A stretch of DNA of 64,000 nucleotides from Artemia franciscana (lineage: Eukaryota > Arthropoda > Branchiopoda > Anostraca > Artemiidae): contig NC_088866.1 of the NCBI RefSeq assembly GCF_032884065.1, positions 29,828,440 through 29,892,439 of the forward strand, given 5' to 3'. The position numbers and the translations under genes were made by a program. Below, in pieces: positions 25,595 through 36,832 of the stretch. Under the pieces are notes generated by a model. It was given only the letters and a program-made list of their open reading frames with translations. It did not search any database and was not told the origin of the DNA. The number at the start of each line of letters is the position of its first letter. The stretch's first letter is position 1.

Positions 25595-26540
25595 AAAGTG
25601 TACCCGTTTATGATCCAACATCAGTGGGATGGAGGTTTAACAAAATCCATTTTCATCTCCGTTGGCAGAATTCTTAAATAAAAATTAAAAAAAGGTTAAT
25701 GACTACGTTTTATTTTTTCAGGTATCTTGTTCGCTAAGATCTCTGTGAGAGAAGAGCTTCATTTTTGCCATCCACATTCACAAGAAAGATCAACTAAATG
25801 AGAGAGATTGGCAGTTAGGACTTTTTGTTGCGACTTAAGGAGGTTCAAGTTACAATCTGATAAATACTGTTATGTGAGTTGGTCCAAAACGATGAACAAT
25901 GAGTCCCAGTCACTCCAACATTTCACAGAGCCTTAGCATCGGAAGGTTAGTTCACCGTTTTAGGTTTGAAAAGAAAAGGGCATCAAAACCTAAGTCCGGT
26001 TCTTCTCCAAAAATATCGAGAAAAATTAGCTTTCTGATGGAACCACAATGCAAAGATGAAACTTATGAGTGGACCTATAAATAAGGAGGGGGAAATGTTT
26101 TGAAGAAAAGGAAAATAAAAAGAGCAAACATTAGCCCCTTTTTTGCAAATCTCTATGATCTCGTCTCAATCTGAATTTTTCCTTTTATCTCATTGTTTTC
26201 CATTTCTTCGAACTAAAATCAAAAATTTGTGAAGTGCATTCAAATTAATATAAATAATTGCAATAAATACAAAAATTGATGTGTTATAATAAATGTTTTA
26301 TCTTATTTCCATTAGTGTTTTTTTTTCTAGTTTAATTTTGTTGGCCCTTTAACAGAAGGAAAGATAAATTTAAAAAGCTGCTATTTGTTGACTCGATGAA
26401 ATTTCAAAACCAAATACAAAATGAGTACTCAGTTTAGGCTTAACAACGGCTTAATTAGCACATGGAGATGTAGGCTTGAACTCAAATTTGCTACCTTTTG
26501 TTTATACCCTTGATGAAACGACAAGAGGCTCTCCTGTCGT

Positions 26541-26541
<1 letters not shown>
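25595..26541. other. Intergenic; weak candidate terminal exon
   Basis: TTTTATTTTTTCAG (ending 25721) is a good splice acceptor. The sequence after it stays open for 25 residues (ILFAKISVREELHFCHPHSQ, then ERSTK and a stop at about 25800). A separate plus-strand frame, 25899-26084, encodes 61 residues rich in Lys and Ser. AATAAA occurs near 26279. I recognise no family in either frame, so no gene is called. Confidence 0.2.

Positions 26542-26571
<30 letters not shown>
26542..26571. repeat. Poly-T tract, 30 nt
   Basis: An uninterrupted run of T between 'cctgtcgtg' and 'aagaaaaag'. Confidence 0.95.
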
Positions 26572-26575
<4 letters not shown>

Positions 26576-26696
26576 AAAAGCAGACCTTGGCGTACATAAA
26601 ATGATAAAAATGAGGTTAGAGGAGAGACATATACTAGCCAGGCTACTGGGCCAAACTGTTTTCTTATGACATAATTGACCTAACGCTTAAAACAAT

Positions 26697-26917
26697 CAGG
26701 GCCGTGGAGTCGGAGTTTTAATAAAATGTTCGCTGAATGGAGTCAGTACATTGAAAATATCTGTTGTCGGAGTTGAAGTCGGATATAACTTATAAAATTA
26801 GTTTGGTGAAGCTTTGAAACAGGCCTATGAAGTCGGAGTCACGGAGTAGAAGTTGGTAATTTTGAAAATGCCCAGAATTGCAGTTTGTTATAACTTTTAA
26901 TCGACTCCACAGCCCTG
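26697..26917. mobile_element. hAT-like MITE with 8-bp target-site duplication
   Basis: The 221-bp unit starts CAGGGCCGTGGAGTCGG and ends CGACTCCACAGCCCTG, an almost perfect terminal inverted repeat. The flanks AAAACAAT (26689-26696) and AAAAAAAT (26918-26925) agree at 7 of 8 positions, as expected for hAT insertions. Inside, 'gagtcggag' words recur. There is no transposase. Confidence 0.85.
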
Positions 26918-26925
26918 AAAAAAAT

Positions 26926-28127
26926 AAGGCTTTAATTCGTACACTGTGGAATGGGAAAATCTAAAAATGTACATGGCGATCCTCATAATTGATTTATATC
27001 ATAAAGGACAGTCTATGATATGTTTACTGATGTGTTTTGGAAAGATTCAAAGTCGAAATGACCAAACATGACAAAAAACAAACAAAAAAAACTATGACAT
27101 GGGACTTGAGCCAGTGAAATTACCAGAAGAAATAAATACGCTGATACTTCAAGAGGAAGAATATACGTTGACAAGAGTGGATACGGGTGTTTCACCTTCA
27201 TAATCATTAAGACTTTCTCAACCCAAAAAGATATATAGTTATAAACACAAAGTACAGTGAAAAATGCATACTTAGGGGGAAAGTTATAAAAAAAGACACA
27301 AAGACAACATAACATTAATAAAATGTTCAAAATAAAAGCCGAAAGATGACAAAAAAAATCTTTATATAGTTACTCCTGTCCGATCCAGGATATCAGTTAT
27401 ATGAGAAGCTTTGTCTTAGCTGGTCCAGTAAGTGTCTTAAGTAGTAAATTAAGGTGCTAAGGAACCTTAAATTTTGAGCAAACATGTGAATAAGGTGTAT
27501 TGTGAAAACAATTCTAAGTAGAACAGCCTTCTATTTTTGTTATTCATCTTAGTGTTTAAGACATCCTTTTAAGAGGGCAGAGGGGAGCAGGAATGGCTGA
27601 AAGTTTGTTGTGGTTATTTGTTCCAAAGGAAAAGAAGGTGCAATATCTTCTAAAGTCTTATACGTGAATTAGAACAAGGCGAAATCTGCCCTCCATAATT
27701 TTTGCAAATGCTTCCTAAGGCATAGAATCCTTGTGGCCCCTCTTACACCAATTAAGACGGGGCTTAGGTAACTGTATAGAAATACTTTTAGAATCATCCC
27801 CAGAAATCTCATCTCGCGTCTTTTGGAACTCGAGCACCTATATGGAAGCCCTTGCATTAGAGTATGGACTTGCACAAAAATGCAAATGATATTTTTGTTC
27901 CTTTTCGACTATTATTCCTTTCTTACACCCGAGGATTTCGATTAAATTTCGAATTTAAATAGTGATTTTCAATTTCAGTATTTAAACTCAATTAATTCGA
28001 TTTAATTCTGTTATAATTTCAACTTAATTTATCAATAAAAAAGAAGCAATCCTGTGCTTTTACCATTAAATTCAAAGAAAAACAAAGTAATCAGTTTAAT
28101 TTGTAAATTAGGCTTGCATACAGTGGC
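26926..28127. other. Intergenic, no gene recognised
   Basis: Frames 27013-27330 and 27669-27875 (minus) were read. Neither has ordered motifs of a known family. The second could be a worn retroelement piece, but I cannot support that. Confidence 0.3.
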
Positions 28128-28330
28128 GTTAATTGGGGTGCTAAATTTTTATCGACTCCGCCCTAAATTTTGAGAAATCTTTTTTGGTATTTTCATAACT
28201 TTTTTATGAATTTTTCATGAAACAAAATCGAAGAAAAAATCATCTCCCACCAGATTTTGAAAAATGCATTTCGCCCCTTCTACTCCCTCCCTAGAGATTT
28301 TCAAGAATTGGTTCCCCTGCTTGAGAACCT
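28128..28330 (+). mobile_element. MITE fragment, CAGTGGCGT end
   Basis: It begins CAGTGGCGTTAATTGGGGTG and continues with 'ccctaaattttgagaaat' and 'aaaaatgcatttcgcccc', also found near 31300-31490. No matching right end is visible here, so the copy is truncated. Confidence 0.5.
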
Positions 28331-30645
28331 GTATTTTCACTTTGTTATTTTCACACGATACAATTTTAATTAAAATCAGTACACAGACTTCAGTTTTAAC
28401 TTCATAAGTTTTAAGTTTATTTAGTATCGCATATTGCTGACATTGCTAACTTGCTGGTAATTCAGGACTACCTATGAATTTTGCCTCTTTCGTTCTAGTC
28501 AAAAATAAATAAGTAAACTATGTACGACAGATAAGTAGGTTAAACGAGGGGGGAAAACGCACTAATGCTGAAATTATTTGCAATTTCAAAGTATCTTTAC
28601 TTTAATTAGCTCACAGGTTTAAGAGATTGAGACACACTTTCATACAGCACAAAGTACAAGCCCCCCCCCTAAATAAAAAGATTCCCCCCAAAAAATTACA
28701 GAAATAAAACCCAAAAAATAAACTATCTGACGTGTCATAACCCTTCGCCCTAAAAAATAATCCCACTAGCTATTGCATGAAACTGTGGCCTATGTCTACC
28801 TCAGAGCCACGACTGTCAACTTTTATGATACCACTAAGAATGATATCACTGTGAATTATAGAGACCAATAAAACGAGGCACTTACAAATAGAGATCCATT
28901 AATAAGAAGGTAATTATCATGACAAGACAATATAGAATTTAAAAAAAATTGACACACCTATTTTGACCCTTCTTTCCCATTAATGTATCGATAGTATGTG
29001 CATATAAGTCTAAATAACAAATTCAAGGTGTCAAAAACCTCATTGTTTACACTTCCAGAACCAAATTTAATTAAATTTTAAGCTCTGAAATGGACATCTT
29101 TTATACACTTTCTCCTATTGCCCAGCCGTTTTCTCGAGGGGGCAGCCACTTTCCAGTACCTGGTGTAAATCTCAAAACGCCAAGCGAGCCTCACACCCCC
29201 GTCACACTTGGAACAGTTTTTGCCACGCTCAGCACAGATTCTCCCACGCTTGGCACGCGCCACATGGTGTGTGTGATTTTCGAAAGTGAGGGATCCCTCG
29301 GTTTTAATTAAGGATTAATCAAGCAGAAATGGGAACAACAGGCGCTCACGCATGCACACGCGCAAATGATGGGTTGAATCTCGTGCACTCCTCCTAAATC
29401 TTGAAATTCTTAAAATCTAAAATAAGTTCAACTGTATTCCACATAATTCGTCAATTTTGTTTTTGTTTAATTTGGTGCCCACCCCCACCCCACATTTAGG
29501 AGTTCAAGCCCGATCCAAGCTCTGTAGGAGACGAGGTTCCTATATTTTGATGACAATCTTGAATGCAGATACATCTTAATATAACAATCCATTAAATAAC
29601 CTTTCCATCTTTAGTTTCGTTCAAAACTGTTTTAAAGCCACTCATTAAAAAAAAAGTTCTAAAGGTCTAAAAAATTTAAATTAAAAAAAAGTTTAAACAA
29701 AAATTTAAACAAAAAAAAAATTTGCCAATTTTCAGGGTGCTCATAACTCCCAATCTACCTTTTTCATTAGCATTCATAATGACCTGAAACGTTTATTTTC
29801 TTGCCCAGTCTTTCATTTCCTAATTACATGGTTTTTTTCCTTTATTTGTTCAACTATTTACTTTTTGTTTTCTTAAAGAGTTAATTATTATGTTTTGTGC
29901 AGTCAATAATTACAAGGTTAGCTCTCTTTTTTAGACGTTGTATTGTTTGTGTTGAGTTGACTAAATAAATTCACTAATTCATTCACTGAAGAGAACACCA
30001 ATGAACAATAAAAAATTGAAAAAAAATTGGTTGGAAAAAGATCTTTTGTAACAATTTACTATTAACACATAAAATTGTACTAATTAATTTGTATTTTAAG
30101 AAAGAACCGGTTGTTCAACTATTCCAGCAGCAATTCTGATTTATAGCCAAGCTTTAACTTGTGATGATTTTTTTTTTTTTTTAAATCGTATCCTTTATAA
30201 AAAAAAAGATAGAAGGGATGACCACCAGGTCTTTAAAGTAGCCTCCCCCCTGCCTAGCAGAAATCGGACCATTTTATAATTTTGCCTTTTATTTTCTATT
30301 AAAATTGCCAATCTTTGGCACTTTTTCAAAGTTATACCCTGACTTAAGATGTCAGGGCCTGTAGAGAGTCGGATAGTTAAGTTAAAATGCAGCCACTAAA
30401 AAATTCATAAGAATGATAAAAGTGTGCATTTGCAGGCCTAAAGCTGGGCATATTTAGGGCTGCTGAGAGCCCAAGAGCAGAGGGACATGGAGATAATGGG
30501 AGGGTAAAAAATTGAAAGATTTAAAATATACAAATCTAATTTTTACTAGCCTATTACAAGGAATAAAGAGTTGAAATGAGTAAAACCTACAAATTAGCTT
30601 ATGCCTATACTTCAAACTGATTTTATTTCTTCTAAATCTGTAAAC
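28331..30645. other. Intergenic, no gene recognised
   Basis: Mostly AT-rich. A higher-GC island at 29095-29290 (CACGCTCAGCAC, CACGCTTGGCACGCGCC) is open on both strands for about 60-70 codons but matches no family I know. 'gactaaataaattcactaattcattcac' near 29957 resembles the 3' end of a non-LTR element, with no body attached. A-runs occur at 29650-29720. Confidence 0.3.
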
Positions 30646-30649
30646 CTAC

Positions 30650-30965
30650 TTTGCGGTCATTAGGTAAAGGTAAAGAATACTGTATTGGACTTTACAGTCC
30701 CTACCGGCTGTGCTGATATCTGTTTCATGGCCCTTCAGCCAGGAAATGCAATTGGGGGTTGGAGGCCGGCCATCCTGTGGTTTCGCACACCATTCCTGTT
30801 TACCATCCCCAGATTTCTCTAGGTACCCATTTAGAGCTGAGTTGACTCTGTCTGAGCTTACAGAGTCAGACCACTGACCCCTGTTCCAAACCAAATAATC
30901 AGCGACAGCAGGACTCGAAACCGTATCCTCAAGGATAAAGGAGAATTCAAGTCTAGCGTGCAAAT
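30650..30965 (-). mobile_element. tRNA-derived SINE
   Basis: On the minus strand there is a tRNA-like head, ATACGGTTTCGAGTCCTGC, containing an RNA polymerase III box B (GGTTTCGAGTCC, 30911-30922). It is followed by a conserved-looking body (TAAATGGGTACCTAGAGAAA, GGCTGAAGGGCCATGAAACA) and a tail ending in repeats of TTTACC. Box A is not seen, so the copy is probably 5' truncated. A second, worn copy lies at 53160-53400. The 105-aa frame here is a translation of the SINE. Confidence 0.75.
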
Positions 30966-31284
30966 TTAAGTCTTTGGATTCTAGGATTTCAAATCTTTGC
31001 GGGGAATAGACCCCGTTTTAATTTAAATTGTATTAAGCAAAAAGGGTATTTTCATTCTAAGGTGAGGCACCTTAAAATGTAGGGGATTATAGGAAAAAGC
31101 TTTCGATTGTCTTTTACATTTTAAATGTTTCACATTCAGTAACATATTTTTATTTTCTGGGGGTCTTTTAAGACATTGCTTACATCTTATTATGATTCTA
31201 TTTATGTATTAAGTTGAAAACCTGTCTATTAAGACTATAAAAGGGCATAGAATAAATCTAAAAAAAAACATTGGCATCAATTGA
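30966..31284. other. Intergenic, no feature recognised
   Basis: AT-rich sequence with no open frame of interest. Confidence 0.35.
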
Positions 31285-31496
31285 TGAAGGAGGGGGCCGG
31301 CACCACCTTAGATTTTGAAGTTCCTTTTTCAAGGAACGGCCTTTTTCATAAGGGGCCATTTGCATTGTAAAATATTTACTTGGGTATTATCGTTGAAAAA
31401 AAAAAAAGAAAGAAAAAAAAAAATTTGCCTCCCATTATACATTGAAAAATGCATTTTGCCTCACCCTCTTTAAATTTTCGTAAATCAACGCCACTG
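31285..31496 (-). mobile_element. MITE fragment, same family as 28128-28330
   Basis: It ends AAATCAACGCCACTG, the complement of the CAGTGGCGTTAATT end at 28128. The interior shares 'attgaaaaatgcattttgcc' and 'ccttagattttgaa' with that copy. The far end is unclear. Confidence 0.5.
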
Positions 31497-33121
31497 AAAA
31501 AAAAACACCACAGGAGCAAAACAACAACAACAGTTGTAAATTGTAGGCTAACATAAGACAACGAAATTAAAAATCAAAAATTAAATAAGAAGTCTGAAAA
31601 AGAACTTTGGCTAAAACTTCATAGGTTTCCAGTATCAGTATAAAACCAATTTTAGACACAACTCGAAGCAATTACACTTCACCAAGAACAGGATTGTGCC
31701 AACGACACAATCTTTTAAGTGCCAAGGACAGTAAAAATGGAACCTGATTGACTGAACTGATTAAGTGGGAACCTATGCAACCATATATGTCCTAAAGAAT
31801 CAGGAAAAAAGAGAATTCTATTTTTGATGAAAAAGACCTCTATGTGCAGTTATACAGTTTTTGGTAGTTGCTGGTGCTAAATTATAAACAAAGAAATATG
31901 TATAAAAATCAGGATAACACAAGCTAAAAACATATACCATAAAAAAGAGCTTTCTTTTAAAGGTGCAGTTCTTTAGAAATTAATGGATTTTTAATGCTTG
32001 AAGTTTTATGGATGTAAAGCATTCTCAAATTTAACTAGTTAGTTCAAAGCTCAGTGTGGCAACGCTGACAAAAATGTGAGACTGCCTTAAAAACTACATA
32101 ATTTTGATACAACCAGAGGAGAAATCTTGGAAAATAGCGGCTTTCAGACCTGATCAGACCCAATTTGGCTCCAGAGAACAAAACGTGGTTAATTGTAGTG
32201 TCCTTACATTACATGTTCTTAGAATTACATTGCAATTTTGGACAATTCACTTTGGAGATAGGCCCCAACTGGAAAATGGCTCTGATTTTGAATGAATCTA
32301 TTGCAGGTTTTAGTTTCAAAATTATTTTAGCATAGCCTTTTTTTGGGGGGGGGGCTAGGAAGTGGTTTATGATATCTTCACTAACATTTATTTATTTTAT
32401 CTTCACTACGCGATGAAATTTTTATTATCTACAAAAACCTTTAATTAGCTGCACAAATTTTTCAGAAATGAATCTATAGCATAAACTAAGCCGTGAAAAG
32501 GGCACTTTTAAGAATCTATCCAACCTTTTCTGTCTCCAAAGGCATTGACATATGTTAAACTCGTATAATATTTGTGCTTTACAAGATAGAGATTTTTAGA
32601 AATAGATTTTTTAAATTGAGTGCAGAAACATGTTTTGGGCCTTTATATGAAAGTTTGCTGGTTTGCATGTCTTGGCTCTTATTTCTCACCGACAATTGTT
32701 CCAAAATACTAATAAAAGAGTGCAAGAAAAGACTCAAACAAAAGAATGTATATTTAAACTTGAAACAACAAAATCCTGATGGGATTTTCAAAACTTATGA
32801 AATTTGCTGTAACTCTGAGCCCTCTTCTGCTTCTGACTTTAATTTAATCATATCCTCCCGTTTGGTAATACTCTTTGCCTTTTATAATGGGGATAGTAAC
32901 TCCTATCCTAAAATCTGATCAAGCAAATTTCTTATAGACCAATAATAAAGGGTTATAAGATTGTCATGTTCCTGAATTGTACATAAACAGTGTTTTAGAT
33001 CAGATGATAAACTTAATCAAGTAAGCTTCAAAAAAGGAATGGATTCTGACCATGTGTATTCAACTTTTTTGAACTGTGATTAACGAATCAAGACCTATTG
33101 GCTCCATCTATTGGATCCATC
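31497..33121. other. Intergenic, no gene recognised
   Basis: Frames at 32104-32295 and 32574-32918 (plus) show no domain. A G-run at 32341-32350 lies in unremarkable sequence. Confidence 0.3.
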
Positions 33122-34040
33122 TGATGACATGTTTAACCATATAAACAATGGCATGCACCTGTTCGCTGACGATGCCAAACTCTTTGGTATTGCATGCCCC
33201 CAAAGCATCCAGCATGACATAGATGAGCTACAAGATTGGACCCAAGACTGGCTTCTCCAATTCAACATAGGCAAATGCTCTGTATTACACTTTGGACCTA
33301 ATAGCCCAATGGCTAACTATACAATCTATAACCCAACCAATAAAGTAAGAGGGCAATTAGAGAGCAGAGCAGAAGAAAGGGATCTTGGTGTCATCATTGA
33401 TGATAAGTTTAAGTTTCATAGCCATGTTCAGCATGTTGTTTCCCGTGCAAGCTCCAGTCTTGGATTACTAAAATGGACTATTAATAGCAGCCAGGGATCT
33501 ATATTTATAAAACAACATAAAGCTCTCGTTTCTCCCCATCTCGATTTTGGCATGTGTCTTGCTGGTCCTTCTTATCGACAAGATGTGAGTCTCATCGAAA
33601 ATGTACAGAGACGAGCAACAAAATGCGTAAGAAGTCTTACATCAATCTCATATGAGAACCACCTCAGGTACCTCAAACTACCCACTTTAGTTTACAGACG
33701 CTTGCACAGCGATATGATGCTTACTTACAAGCTACAGAACGAAAACTCAGCAATTTTTGGCAGCAATCTCAGTTCCAGCCAGCATAACACGAGAGGACAC
33801 TCCAAGAAGCTACCCAAGTCAAGCTCCCGATCAAGGACTCGCCAATCATTCTTTTCGAGAAGTGTCATGAACTACTGGAAACAACTGAAAGATTCAACTG
33901 TCAGTGCTCCCTCCATCCAGTCCTTCAAAACCAACTTGGATGGAAAAAGAAGCAGTGGGTATTCGACTGGCAGTCATCAACCCAAGAGCACTACATGTCT
34001 GGAAGACCTGAAAGCTCTCAGATGGATTAAGGTGATATAA
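33122..34040 (+). mobile_element. CR1-like non-LTR retrotransposon, 5'-truncated, RT frame open
   Basis: The open frame begins inside the reverse transcriptase palm. HLFADDAKLFGIACPQSIQH carries the catalytic ADD box (YADD-type, here FADD). Then come thumb and C-terminal motifs: ERDLGVIIDDKFKFHSHVQH, SSSLGLLKWTI, SPHLDFGMCLAGPSYRQDV, ENVQRRATKCVRSLTSISYE, LKLPTLVYRRLHSDMMLTYK and SFFSRSVMNYWKQLKDSTVS. About 300 residues are uninterrupted to the stop at 34040. It lacks ORF1, the endonuclease and the front half of the RT, as is usual for incomplete reverse transcription. The homology with the copy at 58775-60040 begins abruptly at 33122. Confidence 0.9.
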
Positions 34041-34109
34041 AGTAGCTTTTTTAAAATTCTGCATGTTTCTCCTCACTAAGCTTTTAATAATGATGGTATT
34101 CCCCTTTCT

Positions 34110-35248
34110 AGGGTTACTTATATAATGTGTAAAGGAAACACAAGTTTAGAAATCTTTGTAAATATAGACTATTATCAGAGTAGGAAACATTATATCTGGA
34201 GACTATTAATGCCACAAACAACTCACCACAGCACCAAGCTGCCTGAGGCCAACACAGATAAACACACCCCTCCTCTATCCCAATCCGCTCAAAGCCTCCC
34301 TCTTTATACCCTCCCAAGAAGTTTCCATTTTCTTTAAATCTTTCTTTATGACATCCTCCCATCCCAACCGCAGACGACTGGCTTTCTATTCAGAACTAGA
34401 CAGTTGGCTGTAAAGGATAATCTTTGGCAATCTGTCATCCTTCATCTGCAGAACGTGCTCTACCCATCTCAAACTTTCTCTCATTATAGCCATAGAAAGC
34501 GGAATTGAACCACACTTTTCGTACAGCCTATTGTTTGAAATACGGTCAGTAATCCGGACATCCAGAACAATCCATTGGCAATTTCCCTGGCAAATATCTA
34601 GCAAATCTTCATCCGCTTTTTGGAGCGCCCGTGCTTCAGAGCCACATTTGACCACTGTTATCACAGTAGCTTCTAATATTCTAATATTGGTCTGCAGGCT
34701 TATCTTCCTATTCTTCCAAACTTTCTTTGACTGAGAAAAAACACCCTGAGACTTGGCTATTCTACTTTTAATATCTTCACTGCACCCACCGTCTTTACTA
34801 ATAATATTATAACGCCACCTGATCAATCTTTTCGTTACCCAGCGTCACCTTTTCATCTTCACTAAATTCCTAGGCTTAATGACTTAGTTTTCTTAACATT
34901 TATTTTCAAGACTATTCTAGCCCCCTGAACTCGAAACTGAGCCCTGAACCCTGAAACTCGCAAAACCTCTAAAAGCTTATTAATTTTGCTTACTCTTTCA
35001 TCTAGGATGCTTAAATCATCAGCATAATCTAAATTTTCTCCCCCATTTAATTCAGTGGTCTCCCATTGCCTTTCCTGTGCTTCTTAAAACAAAATCCATC
35101 AAAATGATCCATATAAAGGGGGATAGAACACTACCCTGCTTAACTCGTGATTTACTATAAAACCAGCTGCTAACTTCATTTCCTACCTTAACCACAGCAG
35201 TGTTATTCTTGTGCATAGCACTAATCACTTTAATGCGTTTGTCTGGTA
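34110..35248 (-). mobile_element. RTE-like non-LTR retrotransposon, 3' half
   Basis: Minus-strand reading shows PDKRIKVISAMHKNNTAVVK, SRVKQGSVLSPFIWIILMDF, then after a frame change NLDYADDLSILDERVSKINK (YADD at 35015-35026). Further on are SRIAKSQGVFSQSKKVWKNR, ISLQTNIRILEATVITVVK and SMAIMRESLRWVEHVLQMKD, ending near 34120 with ETSWEGIKREALSGLG. Stops and frameshifts show it is dead. It is continuous with 36833-38100; an HP element splits the two halves. Confidence 0.85.
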
Positions 35249-36832
35249 TCAAACAGTTCGTGGTAGCGAACTGTAGTAAGGAGCATCCCGCTCAATAGTA
35301 ACCGAAACTCTAAAAATGGAATTTTAATAGCAATAGTTACATCAAAAGAATTGCATTCTAATGCTGATTTTAAATATATAAGTCTCGTTAAGTTTAGACT
35401 TACCCATCAAAAGTTACGAGCCTGAGAAAATTTGCTTTATTTTAGAAATTAGGGGGGAAACAACCCTTAGAAGTCATTGCATCTTAACTAAAATCACACC
35501 ATCAGATTCAGCGTATTTATTTTTTCCCAGGGGTGATCGTATCGACCCATTGGTCCTAAAATGTCGCGAAAGGGCTCATTCTAACGAAAATTAAAAGTTC
35601 TAGTACCCTTTTTAAGTGACTAAAAAAATTGGAGGGCACCTAGGCCCCCTCCCACGCTCATTTTTCTCCCAAAGTCACCAAATCAGAATTCTGAGATAGC
35701 CATTTTATTCAGCATAGTCGAAAAACCTAATAACTATGTGTTTGGGGACGACTTACTCCTCCAGAGTCCCCGTGGGAGGGGCTGCAAGTTACAAACTTTG
35801 ACTAGTGTTTACACATAGTAATGGTTATTGGGAAGTCTACAGACGCTTTCAGGGGGATTTTTTTTGGTTGGGTTAGGGGTTGAGGGGAGGGGGTGATGTG
35901 GGGGGATCTTTTAATGGAGGTTATGGGGGAAGAAAATTTCCATGAAGGGGGCGCAGGATTTTTTTGCATTTTTTTAAAGAAGAATGAAAAAATAAATATG
36001 AAAAAGTTTTTTTCAACTGAAAGTAAGGAACAGCATTAAAATTTAAATCGAACAGAAATTATTATGTATATGAGGGGTTCACCTCCTCATAATACCTCGC
36101 TCTTTACGCTAAATTAACTTTATTAATTTCAACTATTTATTGTACGGCCTTTGTGATTCAGGGGTCGTTCTTAAGGAATTGGGACAAAATTTAAGCTTTA
36201 GTGTAAAGAGCGAGGTATTGACGAGGTCGTGAACCCCCTCATCTACGTAATAAAAACATACGAATATAGAAGTTTGTTACGTAAGCTAATTCGTAAGTTA
36301 CGTATATTTTACTAATAAAAACATTCGTAAAAAATCAAAAATTCTAGTTGCTTTTTTAAATAACCAAAAAATTAAAGGGTAACTATGCCTACTCCCCCGC
36401 TCTTTTTTTCTCAAAATCGTCCGAACAAAACTATAAGAAAGCCATTTAGCCATAAAAACAAATTAATATAAAAATTTCGTTTTAATTATTCATGTGCGGA
36501 GAGCCAAGATCAAAATATGCCTTAATTTAAAAACGTTCAGAAATTAAATAAAAAAAACAAGTTTTTTAAATGAAAGTAAGGAGCGATATCAAAACTTAAA
36601 ACGAACAGAAATTACTCTGTATATAAAAGGGTCTGTTCCCTCCTCAACGCCCGCTCTTTACGCTAATTACTGTTTTAAAAAGTAGAATTGAAAGAAAGAC
36701 TCAAAACTTTGGCGTAAAGAGCGGGGCGTTGAGGAGGGAACAGCCAATTTTATATATGGAGTAATTTCTGTTCGTTTTAAGTTTTAATATCGCTCATTAC
36801 TTTCAGTTGAAAAAACTTGTTTTTTTATTTAA
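35249..36832 (+). mobile_element. HP family element, complete copy inserted in the RTE-like element
   Basis: The 1,584-bp element starts TCAAACAGTTCGTGGTAGCG and ends GTTTTTTTATTTAA. Removing it rejoins GTCTGGTA (35241-35248) to TACCATACAAGG (36833 on). On the minus strand this restores AKVLSLYGI-PDKRIKVISA, with no added or lost base, so the insertion left no target-site duplication. It contains the small palindrome (36058-36115 with 36195-36250) and the large one (about 36560-36670 with 36705-36825). No ORF. Confidence 0.92.

Noticed and set aside
27669..27875. Minus-strand frame that might be a retroelement shred
   Set aside because: I could not place any ordered RT, endonuclease or thumb motif, so I do not call it.
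29078..29311. GC-richer island open on both strands
   Set aside because: Neither frame resembles a known protein, and repeated CACGCT/TTGGCACG words suggest a repeat fragment. Not called as a gene or CpG island.
30646..30963. Possible tRNA gene because of a box B match
   Set aside because: No box A, no cloverleaf, and a long conserved body plus a TTTACC tail follow; a second worn copy exists at 53160. It is a SINE.
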